Source of the DNA: Oscillospiraceae bacterium
GTDB taxonomy: Bacteria; Bacillota; Clostridia; Oscillospirales; CAG-272
Direction: 5' to 3'
Length of the DNA stretch: 42,095 nucleotides
Assembly: GCA_015064725.1 (NCBI GenBank)
Contig: SVRQ01000015.1
Location: forward strand, 1-42,095
Part shown: piece by piece, positions 8,455 to 16,615 of the stretch
How positions within the stretch are numbered: the first letter of the stretch is position 1
Layout of the letters: each line of letters begins with the position of its first letter
Position numbers and translations under genes: made by a program
The notes under the pieces: model-generated
Told to the model about the DNA's origin: nothing
Database searches by the model: none
Seen by the model: only the letters and a program-made list of their open reading frames with translations

Positions 8455-9570
8455 ATGAAGAAAATTAAGAATGAAAAGAAAGGCTTTTTTGCCTTTATAC
8501 CGCTTTGGGCGCTGATACTTTTCGGCTTGGGCGGAATTGCTTTTGCTATTGAACTTATATCCAAACGAAGCGTGGCTCTTTCCGACTTTATTACGAACAC
8601 AACAGGTAAATTTTTTCGCGCTTTGCTTTCTTATTCAACGTATATTTTCCCTTTTTCCGTGGCAGAGATGCTTTTGTGGTTCTCTCCCGTGCTTGTGGGG
8701 ATCATAATTTTCCTTGCCGTGAAGTACGCTTCCCGTTCCTGGAAGGCTTTTTCGCGCTTTGTTTCCGGCTTTCTCGCCCTTTGCGTCACCGTTTACAGCC
8801 TGTTTATCTTCACTATGGGAACGGCATATTACGGTACGGGCTTCATTGGGAAGATGGGTCTTGAGCGCAAGACCATAAGCGAGGAAGAGCTGTACGAAAC
8901 GGCTGTTGTCATCGCGCAGCGCGCTGCGGAGCTGAAGGATGAAATAATGTATCCCGAGGGAACGTATTCCTCTATGCCTTATACTTTTTTTGAAATGAGC
9001 AAAAAGATCAACGAGGCATATGACGTCGTTTGCGAAAAATTTGACGGAATAGACGATATAGAAACAAGGGTAAAGCCCGTTATCCTGAGTCCGCTTTGGA
9101 CTTATACGCACATTTCCGGCGTATATTCCTTCTTTACGGGTGAGGCGAACGTCAATACAAATTATCCCGATTTTGTTATGGCGAGCTCCGCCGCGCACGA
9201 AATGGCGCACCAAAGGGGTATCGTAACGGAGGATGAAGCAAATTTCGTTGCTTTCCTTGTCTGCACGGAAAGCGATGACCCGTATCTGCGCTATGCCGGA
9301 TATATGGATATGCTCAACACCTTTATGATGGAGATCGCGGCATCATCTTCCGAACTTTACTCAAAGCTTTACAGCAGTATGCCGAGCGAACTGCAAGGCG
9401 AGTTCGCTTCTTACAGCGCGTTTTTCGATAAATACCGTGAAAACGTGGCGGCAGACGTTTCCGATGCCGTGAATAACACTTATATAGAAAACCATAACCA
9501 GCCCGCAGGCGTAAAGACGTACGGTCTTGTTGTAGAGCTTGTTGCGGCGTATATGGCTCAAACGGATTAA
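8455..9570 (+). CDS. DUF3810 family membrane protein with HExxH motif
   Basis: A 371-residue predicted membrane protein. Three hydrophobic segments occupy roughly the first 135 residues, followed by a large soluble region. HEMAH at residues 248-252, followed by QRGIVTEDEANF, is the zinc-peptidase-like signature of the DUF3810 family, whose substrate is unknown. That it acts as a protease is inferred from the motif alone. The start at 8455 follows GGGAG and comes 34 bases after a promoter; an in-frame ATG 12 codons upstream lacks a good ribosome binding site. It is the first gene of a run leading into a WalRK-like system, so a role in the cell envelope is plausible but unproven. Confidence 0.85.
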   Translation: MKKIKNEKKGFFAFIPLWALILFGLGGIAFAIELISKRSVALSDFITNTTGKFFRALLSYSTYIFPFSVAEMLLWFSPVLVGIIIFLAVKYASRSWKAFSRFVSGFLALCVTVYSLFIFTMGTAYYGTGFIGKMGLERKTISEEELYETAVVIAQRAAELKDEIMYPEGTYSSMPYTFFEMSKKINEAYDVVCEKFDGIDDIETRVKPVILSPLWTYTHISGVYSFFTGEANVNTNYPDFVMASSAAHEMAHQRGIVTEDEANFVAFLVCTESDDPYLRYAGYMDMLNTFMMEIAASSSELYSKLYSSMPSELQGEFASYSAFFDKYRENVAADVSDAVNNTYIENHNQPAGVKTYGLVVELVAAYMAQTD

Positions 9571-9594
9571 ATTTTTTTTGAACGGAGGGAAAAT

Positions 9595-10185
9595 ATGAAA
9601 AAAAGATGTATATGTGCATTTATCTGCGCCTGCATTTTGTTCTCTGTTTGTGTTTTGCCCTCCTCCGCAAGCGAAAACGGTGCTTTTCGCGTTGCGGTAA
9701 TTGTGGATGATGATGCTCTTGAAGGCTTTGCGGCGTCGGAGGGAATGCTTCGCGATTTTGTCACGTCGATAGAGAAGGAAGATGCTTTTGCCGCATTTTA
9801 TTTCGATGCAGGCGATATTGTGGAAAGCGTTGACCTTACCGCCGCACTGATATATTTTAAAGTAAACGGTTACCGCATCGGTGTTTACGCAAATGACGTT
9901 CACGATGCGCAAAAATTCAATATTTTCATAAAATATGTAACAAAAAGTGCAAGCCGCCTTGTCGCTTGCGAAAAAGATATGGCGGAGAAGTTTTCCGCCG
10001 AGGGGTACTCTCCTCTGTGTGATTTTGATATCGTGCTTGAAAGCGGAACGGGCAAAGAGCTTTCTTTCGAGCAGGGCAAGGATACGTTCGTTCTTATAAA
10101 GCTTTATGAAGGCTCCGTGCAGGATGCGGAAAAGCTTTTGGAATGTGCGCTTGAAAACGGCTTGGAAATACGCGCCGCTTCGTAA
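9595..10185 (+). CDS. Small secreted protein, function unknown
   Basis: 196 residues with a clear signal peptide: KKR, a hydrophobic stretch with several cysteines, and a likely cleavage site near PSSAS-EN at residues 22-27. A GGAGGG ribosome binding site precedes the ATG. The mature part alternates predicted strands and helices and faintly recalls the C-terminal half of polysaccharide deacetylases (VNGYRIGVYAND resembling their GNEIG region). The metal-binding histidines of that family are absent, so I do not assign it. It sits 24 bases after the DUF3810 gene and 48 bases before the response regulator, consistent with a shared transcript. Confidence 0.75.
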   Translation: MKKRCICAFICACILFSVCVLPSSASENGAFRVAVIVDDDALEGFAASEGMLRDFVTSIEKEDAFAAFYFDAGDIVESVDLTAALIYFKVNGYRIGVYANDVHDAQKFNIFIKYVTKSASRLVACEKDMAEKFSAEGYSPLCDFDIVLESGTGKELSFEQGKDTFVLIKLYEGSVQDAEKLLECALENGLEIRAAS

Positions 10186-10233
10186 AATAAATTATTTGCA
10201 TTTTTATAAAAAATCATAAAGGAATGGATCGCT

Positions 10234-10953
10234 ATGGGAAACGAAACTGCTATAAAAAGAATTCTCGTTGTAGAGGATGAGAGAAGCATTGCACAGGTGT
10301 TGACAATAAACCTCAAAATGGCGGGCTATGCCTGCGACGTTGCGGGCGACGGGGAGGAAGGATTGCGCCTGGCTCTGACGGGTGTATATGACCTTATCTT
10401 GCTTGATATAATGCTGCCCAAGCGCGATGGATTTTCCGTTTGCCGCGAGGTAAGAAAAACTCTTTCCACGCCCATTATTATGGTAACGGCGAAGGAAGAG
10501 GACCTTGATAAGATAATGGGTCTTGATCTCGGTGCGGACGATTACGTAACGAAGCCTTTTTCCATAAAGGTTCTTCTTGCGCGTATAAAAGCGAATATCA
10601 GACGTTCGGCAGGCGAGCTTACGGATGCAAAAACGCCCGAAGAAAGCTCCGACGTCATCCGCATACGCGAGCTGAAGATAGATACGAAAAACTATATAGT
10701 TACGAAAAAGGACAAAGAGATAGAGCTTTCCAAAAAGGAATACGAGGTGCTTGTTTACCTTGCAACACACGTTGGGGAAATGATGTCGCGCGAGGACCTT
10801 CTTACAAAGGTCTGGGGCTATGACGGCTTCCTTGGCGACGTGAGAACGGTTGACGTTACGATGTCGCGCTTGCGCTCCAAGGTGGAGGATAACCCGAGCG
10901 AGCCGGAATACATATTCACAAAGCGCACAAAGGGATATTATATCCCCGCATGA
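10234..10953 (+). CDS. walR: OmpR/PhoB-family response regulator, WalR-like
   Basis: 239 residues. The N-terminal receiver domain has the acidic pair E14/D15, phosphoacceptor D58 (LLDIMLP) and K107 (TKPF). The C-terminal winged-helix DNA-binding domain contains SKKEYEVLVYLA and ends in FTKRTKGYYI. It is followed 15 bases later by a sensor kinase with the HAMP-PAS-HisKA layout of WalK and then by two membrane-anchored genes in the YycH/YycI positions, which is why a WalR role (control of cell-wall metabolism) is proposed. PhoP-type regulators have very similar sequences, so the symbol is tentative. An AAAGGA ribosome binding site lies upstream. Confidence 0.9.
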   Translation: MGNETAIKRILVVEDERSIAQVLTINLKMAGYACDVAGDGEEGLRLALTGVYDLILLDIMLPKRDGFSVCREVRKTLSTPIIMVTAKEEDLDKIMGLDLGADDYVTKPFSIKVLLARIKANIRRSAGELTDAKTPEESSDVIRIRELKIDTKNYIVTKKDKEIELSKKEYEVLVYLATHVGEMMSREDLLTKVWGYDGFLGDVRTVDVTMSRLRSKVEDNPSEPEYIFTKRTKGYYIPA

Positions 10954-10968
10954 TGAAGAGGACGCAAG

Positions 10969-12777
10969 ATGTATAAGAACCTGCATTTTAAGATAGTTGT
11001 TATCTTTGTCGTTTTCACAATGGCGATAATGTCCGCTGTAGGTGCGATGATGCTCTATAATACCGTGAGCTATTACACGGATGAGTTTGATTCCCAGATG
11101 GAGAGCGCGTTCGGGGAGGAAAGCGACCTTTTCCTCGAGCTTATCAGCGCTTTTTCAAGCGAGAACCATTTTGAAAAACAGAACGAGATATTAAAGGCGT
11201 ATTCAGGTACGCTCGGCATAGACGGGCACAGAAACTATTACGTTTTAAATGCCGACGGCGTCTTTGCCGCAGGGTCTGACGCAAAGCTTGGCGAGGATCT
11301 TGAAATAACCCCGAATATAGTAAGCGCTATGAACGGCGGCGTTGGCAATAAGAGCCGCTTTTGGGAGGAATACATAGATTATGCCGTTTGCATATCCGCA
11401 GAGGGAAAGACCAGCATAATCTATATCAAGGATACACAGGAGGAGGTTCGCTCCTTCACGATGATGATATTCCAGATGACGGTGCAGAGTATGTTCTTCG
11501 GCTTGCTCGTTGCCGTTGTGCTTTCCTTCTTCCTTGCGCGCGCAATAACGGAACCCATACGAAAGCTTACGATAGGCGCGCAGAGAATAGCGGACGGCGA
11601 GTTTGAGCAGAGTATCGACGTTAAGGGAAATGATGAGATAGGCGCACTTTCGGAAACCTTCTCCAATATGAAGGACGTGCTTAAAAATACACTTGACGAG
11701 ATAAGCGGCGAACGGCAAAAGTTTGAAACGCTCTTCCTTTACCTCAAGGATGCTGTCATCGTTTTCAACCGCGGCGGCAAGCTTATGCACATCAACAAGA
11801 TGGCAAAAAAGCTTTTTGAGTTCAACACGCCGGAGTCGGAAGCCGTTATGAAGGGCTTTACCTTTTCTGCGATGATAAATCTTTTGCAGATAGACTACAA
11901 AGAGGTTTCCGTAAAATATAAGGAAAACAAAAATCACGTTGTGAATGACGTTATATATAACGGCAAGGCGCTCGACGTTACCTTTGCGGATTTTAAATAT
12001 TCCGAAAACGGCGAAACGCTGCGCGGCATTATGTGCCTTATCCACGACGTAACGGGAAGATACGAGCTCGATAAATCCAGAAGAGAGTTCGTGGCGGACG
12101 TTTCGCACGAGCTCCGCACACCCCTTACGGGCATTAAGGGCGCGGTAGAGACCGTGCTTGAAAACCCGACACTTGATGATGAGATAAAGAATAATTTCCT
12201 TGAAATGGCGATAGAAGAATGCGACAGAATGACGCGCATCGTCGGCGACCTTCTCGTGCTTTCAAGGCTTGATAACAAGCGTACCTCCTGGAAGGTGGAA
12301 ACGTTTGAGCTTTCACGCTTTGTGGAGCATATCTATGACGTTATGAGCGCGGATGCGAAGGCGAAGAACCACACGTTTACCAAGGTGGTCTATAAGGATA
12401 TACCCGAAATAACCGCGGACAGGGAAAAGCTCCAGCAGGTCGTTATCAATATCGTTTCCAATGCGGTGAAATATACGCCCGAAGGCGGCAAGATAGATAT
12501 TTTCGCAAAAGGCGAAAAGGGCTTTGCCGTTATCAGGGTGACGGATAACGGATGGGGTATTCCGGAAGAAGACCTGCCCCGTATCTTTGAACGCTTCTAC
12601 CGCGTTGAAAAGTCGCGCACGTCAGATGCCGGCGGCACGGGTCTTGGACTTGCCATTGCGAAGGAGATACTCGACGCTCACGGCGGCGACATCAGCATCG
12701 AGAGTGCTGTAGGCAAGGGTACGGCGGTGACCGTAAAGATCCCGTATGCCTGCAAGCTTGAAATGCCGAAAGCTTAA
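10969..12777 (+). CDS. walK: Sensor histidine kinase, WalK-like
   Basis: 602 residues. One membrane segment at about 8-30, an extracellular sensing region at about 31-165, a second membrane segment at about 170-192, HAMP at about 193-245, a PAS-like domain at about 250-365, HisKA with phosphorylated H380 (DVSHELRTPLTG), and a HATPase domain with an N box near residue 485 (INIVSNAVKYTP), DNGWGIP and GTGLGLAI. This order matches WalK/VicK kinases, which monitor cell-wall synthesis in Firmicutes. It is cotranscribed with the regulator upstream. A GGAC-type ribosome binding site precedes the ATG. Confidence 0.92.
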   Translation: MYKNLHFKIVVIFVVFTMAIMSAVGAMMLYNTVSYYTDEFDSQMESAFGEESDLFLELISAFSSENHFEKQNEILKAYSGTLGIDGHRNYYVLNADGVFAAGSDAKLGEDLEITPNIVSAMNGGVGNKSRFWEEYIDYAVCISAEGKTSIIYIKDTQEEVRSFTMMIFQMTVQSMFFGLLVAVVLSFFLARAITEPIRKLTIGAQRIADGEFEQSIDVKGNDEIGALSETFSNMKDVLKNTLDEISGERQKFETLFLYLKDAVIVFNRGGKLMHINKMAKKLFEFNTPESEAVMKGFTFSAMINLLQIDYKEVSVKYKENKNHVVNDVIYNGKALDVTFADFKYSENGETLRGIMCLIHDVTGRYELDKSRREFVADVSHELRTPLTGIKGAVETVLENPTLDDEIKNNFLEMAIEECDRMTRIVGDLLVLSRLDNKRTSWKVETFELSRFVEHIYDVMSADAKAKNHTFTKVVYKDIPEITADREKLQQVVINIVSNAVKYTPEGGKIDIFAKGEKGFAVIRVTDNGWGIPEEDLPRIFERFYRVEKSRTSDAGGTGLGLAIAKEILDAHGGDISIESAVGKGTAVTVKIPYACKLEMPKA

Positions 12778-12790
12778 TTTAACACGTGAT

Positions 12791-12814
12791 CAAGGGAGGC
12801 TGCCCCCTCCCTTG
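12791..12814 (+). promoter_or_regulatory. Hairpin between walK and the YycH-like gene
   Basis: A perfect 9-base stem (CAAGGGAGG / CCTCCCTTG) with a six-base loop begins 13 bases after the kinase stop codon. It is followed only by TAATTTTG, a weak U-tract. The right arm (CCCTCC) is also complementary to the ribosome binding site GGAGGG (12831-12836) of the next gene, so it may modulate termination or translation there. Confidence 0.55.
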
Positions 12815-12843
12815 TAATTTTGAACTTGAAGGAGGGAATGGGC

Positions 12844-14265
12844 TTGAAGACCAAAATATATGATTTTTTGAGCACGCTTTTGGTATTTTGCCTGCTCGTC
12901 AGCCTTGTTTGCCTTTCCTTCGTGTATATGTTTTCATTCGGAACGGGCGATAAAGCAAAATTCGATTCCGACGATATGGAAGCGTTGGAACAGAACTTTG
13001 CCGCCGCCGGATATATGGATGCCGCAGGAACAGAGAACATCATTCCTTTGTTTGTCGGCGTTTCGCTTGCTCAAGAGGAAAAGCGCACGGGTGCTTTCAG
13101 CGGTAACGTTCTTAAAGATATGTATGCGGACAGCTTTGAGATCGTTTGGCAGTATCTTGCACACGGTACGGCACAGGCTGTTTCGGATATGGGCGCAAGC
13201 GATTATATCCGTATGGCGAAAAACAATGGCTTTATATACATAAAATATGCTTCCGCATATCCGAAATCCGTTATAGTAAGCTTTTCCCGAAAGGATACGT
13301 TTGCTCTCAATATTTCCGACGAATATATAGACGAGCTTTTTGTGTTCAAAAATAATTACACGGACAGCGTTTGCGTGCTGACCGTTTCCGAAACGGGGAA
13401 CAACTATCTTTATACGGGTTCCTTCGGTTTTGACGAAAATTTTAACAAAAACATAGTAAATGAATATAATAATGCAGAAGGAACTTTCAATTTCTTCTTT
13501 TCTTCCGAAAAGGAGAGCGACGTCTTTATTTCCAAAGAAAAGTTTTTCTCTGCCGTGTCCCCCAACGCCGTTATCCTTGACGGCGACGTATTCCTTGATG
13601 CTCTCAGCTTCACGCGGGTAAGCGACCGTCTTGCCTCACGCGGGTCTTATGACAGGCTCCTCTCCCTCTTTACGCTCAATCCGGAAAAGATATCCGTCTT
13701 TACGGAAAGCAACGGAACAAGAACGTTTTTTGAGGAAGGGCAGAACGTGAGTATCGCCGTTGACGGAAGCGTAAAATACTCTGCCGTCGGTGCCGGCGGT
13801 ATGAATATAGGCGGCGTTATAGGCTATAGGTCCGAGACGGGCGAATACTCCCTGCGCGATAAGATAGGTGCGACGCTTTGCATAGTTAAGGAGATGACGG
13901 AGATAGCATATCTTTCCGACTCCCTTGGTGCAAGGCTTTCGGGCATCTTCTATGACGAGAACGATAACCTCGTTATCACCTATTCCGCGGCATACAATGG
14001 CGTTCCCGTTATAAGTGAGGAGGCATTTTTCTCTTTTACTATCTCCGGAAACACGATAAAAAGTGTTTTTTGCAATATGTTTGACGTTTCCCCTTACGGA
14101 GATTCCGTTCTTCCGAACGCTGTGTGGGAATATATTTCCTATGCCGCCGCGGACGAAAAGAGCAGGGGCGCGCGTCTTATTCCCGCGTATGCTTATGACG
14201 AGGATGCGGAATATGTATATGCGCGTTATTATTCAAGCTGTGCATACGGGGAGGTGGAGGAATGA
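12844..14265 (+). CDS. Membrane-anchored protein in the YycH position
   Basis: 473 residues from a TTG start at 12844. TTG is preferred because the strong AAGGAGGG site (12829-12836) is 7 bases upstream; the ATG at 12838 would be only 1 base from it. One N-terminal membrane segment (about residues 9-31: STLLVFCLLVSLVCLSFVY) is followed by a long extracytoplasmic part. Topology, size and position after walR-walK match YycH, which with YycI restrains WalK in Bacillus. Sequence similarity could not be verified, so this is an analogy from context. It overlaps the next gene by four bases. Confidence 0.75.
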   Translation: MKTKIYDFLSTLLVFCLLVSLVCLSFVYMFSFGTGDKAKFDSDDMEALEQNFAAAGYMDAAGTENIIPLFVGVSLAQEEKRTGAFSGNVLKDMYADSFEIVWQYLAHGTAQAVSDMGASDYIRMAKNNGFIYIKYASAYPKSVIVSFSRKDTFALNISDEYIDELFVFKNNYTDSVCVLTVSETGNNYLYTGSFGFDENFNKNIVNEYNNAEGTFNFFFSSEKESDVFISKEKFFSAVSPNAVILDGDVFLDALSFTRVSDRLASRGSYDRLLSLFTLNPEKISVFTESNGTRTFFEEGQNVSIAVDGSVKYSAVGAGGMNIGGVIGYRSETGEYSLRDKIGATLCIVKEMTEIAYLSDSLGARLSGIFYDENDNLVITYSAAYNGVPVISEEAFFSFTISGNTIKSVFCNMFDVSPYGDSVLPNAVWEYISYAAADEKSRGARLIPAYAYDEDAEYVYARYYSSCAYGEVEE

Positions 14266-15170
14266 ACGTCAAAGGTTTGAAATCAGCTATAGCCGCGTTT
14301 TTGCTCCTGGCGAATATCTGCTTCATAGTGCTTATCGCTTTTAACCTGAGAAACAGGCATTACTATGATTCAGATACTATAGAGAATGCGTACAGCGCAA
14401 TAGAGGACGACGGTTTCGGCGTTGCCCGCGGCATCCTTGAAAGAAAACAAAGACGTTTTTCCGTCTATAAGGGCGCGTACGATATACTTTCCTGCAAGGA
14501 TATACTTGCGCTTTACGGAACGGTTGCCGAAAGCTACAGCGCGGGCAACGAGGTAAGCGTGGTTTGCGAGGCGGGCGAGTTTACCTTCTACCGCGACGGC
14601 ACGTTTGAATATGCCGTAGAATCTGCGGTTGAGCTTCCCGAAGGTACGGCACAGCTCCAGGACGTTACGGCGCAGAGAAAGGTGAGGAATATGCTCAAAC
14701 AGGCCGTTGAGGAGCTTTTGAAAATGGATGAGCTTGAAAAATGCGATTCCAACAAAAAAAGCAACGCGGACGTTGAGCTGTATATTGAAAAAATATCATT
14801 CGATCCGGATACAAGTGCTTATATCGTTGATGCGTACCAGACCTTCGACGGTGACAGGGTATCCGCAAACGGAATAAGATTTGTTTCTTACGATGAGATA
14901 ATCGTAAGCGCTTCCGGCACCTTCTCCTTCGTTTATCCGACGGAAAAGATATTTGCCGATACGCTTGATGTTATAAATATTATGCTCAGCGAAAAAAAAC
15001 ATTTTGAAGAAACGGATATGAAGGATATCATCATTTCCGAGATCGCGTATTTTTACAGCGTTTATGACAGCGCGGACGGAAACAGATATTTCCTTCCTAT
15101 GTGCTGTGTGCTGTATGACAGAGCAGACGTTTTTGGAATATACAACCTTGTTTCGGGAAAAAGAGAATGA
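14262..15170 (+). CDS. Membrane-anchored protein in the YycI position
   Basis: 302 residues, single N-terminal membrane anchor (FLLLANICFIVLIAF, about 13-28), then an extracytoplasmic domain. The start overlaps the upstream stop codon (ATGA), with GGTGGAGG upstream, so the two are translationally coupled. The N-terminus (a short charged lead, then FLLLN-type hydrophobic run and a run with IENAYSAIEDDG) resembles YycI proteins, and the gene order is right. The assignment to a WalK-regulating partner is inferred from position and topology. No terminator follows, but murA has its own promoter. Confidence 0.75.
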   Translation: MNVKGLKSAIAAFLLLANICFIVLIAFNLRNRHYYDSDTIENAYSAIEDDGFGVARGILERKQRRFSVYKGAYDILSCKDILALYGTVAESYSAGNEVSVVCEAGEFTFYRDGTFEYAVESAVELPEGTAQLQDVTAQRKVRNMLKQAVEELLKMDELEKCDSNKKSNADVELYIEKISFDPDTSAYIVDAYQTFDGDRVSANGIRFVSYDEIIVSASGTFSFVYPTEKIFADTLDVINIMLSEKKHFEETDMKDIIISEIAYFYSVYDSADGNRYFLPMCCVLYDRADVFGIYNLVSGKRE

Positions 15171-15189
15171 GATATTTATAAATAAATTG

Positions 15190-15218
15190 TTGTTTTAATT
15201 CCCAAACTGTGATACAAT
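15190..15218 (+). promoter_or_regulatory. Promoter of murA
   Basis: TTGTTT (15190-15195), a 17-base spacer, then TACAAT (15213-15218), 72 bases before the murA start. A TATAAT at 15223-15228 lacks a matching -35 box. Confidence 0.65.
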
Positions 15219-15289
15219 AAACTATAATATGTTTTGAAAGATATTTCAGACGCAACTCGAACACCCCAGATTGATTGAAAGGTATATAT

Positions 15290-16558
15290 ATGGAAAAGGT
15301 AATAATTGACGGCGGAGTGGCGCTTGAGGGAAAAATTACTGTAAGCGGTATGAAAAACGCCGCTGTGGCAGTCCTTTTTGCGACACTTCTTGTAGATGAT
15401 GTTTGCGTTATAGAGAATTTGCCGAATATCAGCGATGTGAGAATATCGCTTGAAATACTTAAAAGTCTTGGAGCAAGGGTGGAGGTGCTTGGCGAGAGCC
15501 GCGTGTCTATCGACTGCACCCGTGTCAGAAATGAAGCTCCGCCGGAGGAACTGGCGAAAAAGATGCGTGCATCCTACTATCTGCTCGGTGCATACCTTGG
15601 CAGATTCGGTCACGCTGCCATAGCATATCCCGGCGGATGTGATTTCGGAGTGCGCCCCATAGACCAGCATATAAAGGCGTTCAAGATACTCGGCGCAACG
15701 GTCGATACCTCCCGTAAGGAGAGGATAGAAACGCACGTTCCGAGCGGAAAGCTTGCAGGCGACCAGATCTTCTTCGATTGCATTACCGTTGGAGGAACGA
15801 TAAACGCGATCATAGCTGCGGTCCTTGCGCAGGGAACAACGGTTATAGAAAATGCGGCAAGAGAACCGCATATAGTTGACCTTGCAAACTTCTTGAACTT
15901 TTGCGGTGCATCCATTACGGGTGCCGGAACGGACACCGTTAAGATACGCGGTGTGGAGAAGCTTCACGGCTGTACGTATTCTCTTGTTCCCGATATGATA
16001 GAAGCGGGCACGTTTATGATAGCTGCGGCGGCAACCGGCGGCAGACTTTATATAGATAACGTAATTCCCGAGCATCTGGAGGCTATCACGGCGAAGCTTA
16101 CGGAAATGGGCGTTGACGTAGAGGAATTTGACGATGCGGTGCTCGTTTCCCGTAAGGGCGGGCTAAAGCGCGCAAATATCAGAACGAAGCCTTACCCCGG
16201 CTTCCCCACGGATATGAACCCGCAGATGGCAACGCTTATGTGTATGGCGGACGGAGAAAGCAGGCTTGTCGATACTATATGGGATAACCGCTTCCGTTAC
16301 GTAGAGGAGCTCAAGCGTATGGGCGCAGAGGTAACTGTTGACGGAAATACCGCGTTTATTGCCGGCGGAACTAAATTCCAACCAGCAAGGGTCCGTGCCG
16401 TAGATCTGCGTGCGGGCGCAGCAATGATAATTGCGGGGCTTGCGGCAACGGGCAGAACGGAGATAGACGATTTCTTCTACGTTGAGCGCGGATACGACAA
16501 CGTGATAGAAAAGCTTCGCGGTGTAGGTGCAAACATCCGCAAGGTACAATATGAATAA
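15290..16558 (+). CDS. murA: UDP-N-acetylglucosamine 1-carboxyvinyltransferase (MurA)
   Basis: First committed step of peptidoglycan synthesis: transfer of enolpyruvate from PEP to UDP-GlcNAc. 422 residues, normal for the family. K22-N23 in GMKNAA and the catalytic cysteine C117 in PGGCDFGVRPIDQH are present, so it is predicted to be sensitive to fosfomycin. RASYYLLGAYLGRFG places it with the Firmicute paralogue type rather than the enterobacterial one, by my recollection of the family. The start at 15290 has AAAGG seven bases upstream; an in-frame start five codons earlier is less well placed. Its location behind a WalRK-like operon fits joint control of wall synthesis. Confidence 0.95.
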   Translation: MEKVIIDGGVALEGKITVSGMKNAAVAVLFATLLVDDVCVIENLPNISDVRISLEILKSLGARVEVLGESRVSIDCTRVRNEAPPEELAKKMRASYYLLGAYLGRFGHAAIAYPGGCDFGVRPIDQHIKAFKILGATVDTSRKERIETHVPSGKLAGDQIFFDCITVGGTINAIIAAVLAQGTTVIENAAREPHIVDLANFLNFCGASITGAGTDTVKIRGVEKLHGCTYSLVPDMIEAGTFMIAAAATGGRLYIDNVIPEHLEAITAKLTEMGVDVEEFDDAVLVSRKGGLKRANIRTKPYPGFPTDMNPQMATLMCMADGESRLVDTIWDNRFRYVEELKRMGAEVTVDGNTAFIAGGTKFQPARVRAVDLRAGAAMIIAGLAATGRTEIDDFFYVERGYDNVIEKLRGVGANIRKVQYE

Positions 16559-16565
16559 TACAAAC

Positions 16566-16594
16566 AAGCGCAGGGTCGTAAAGATACTGCGCTT
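16566..16594 (+). terminator. Possible weak terminator after murA
   Basis: AAGCGCAG / CTGCGCTT eight-base stem with a 13-base loop, starting 8 bases after the murA stop. The following TTAAATAT is not a proper U-tract, so termination would be partial at best. Confidence 0.45.
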
Positions 16595-16615
16595 TAAATA
16601 TAAAGGAGATACGGT

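Noticed and set aside
9595-10185. Polysaccharide deacetylase assignment for the small secreted protein
   Set aside because: Only a short stretch resembles that family and the metal-binding residues are missing, so it is left as unknown.
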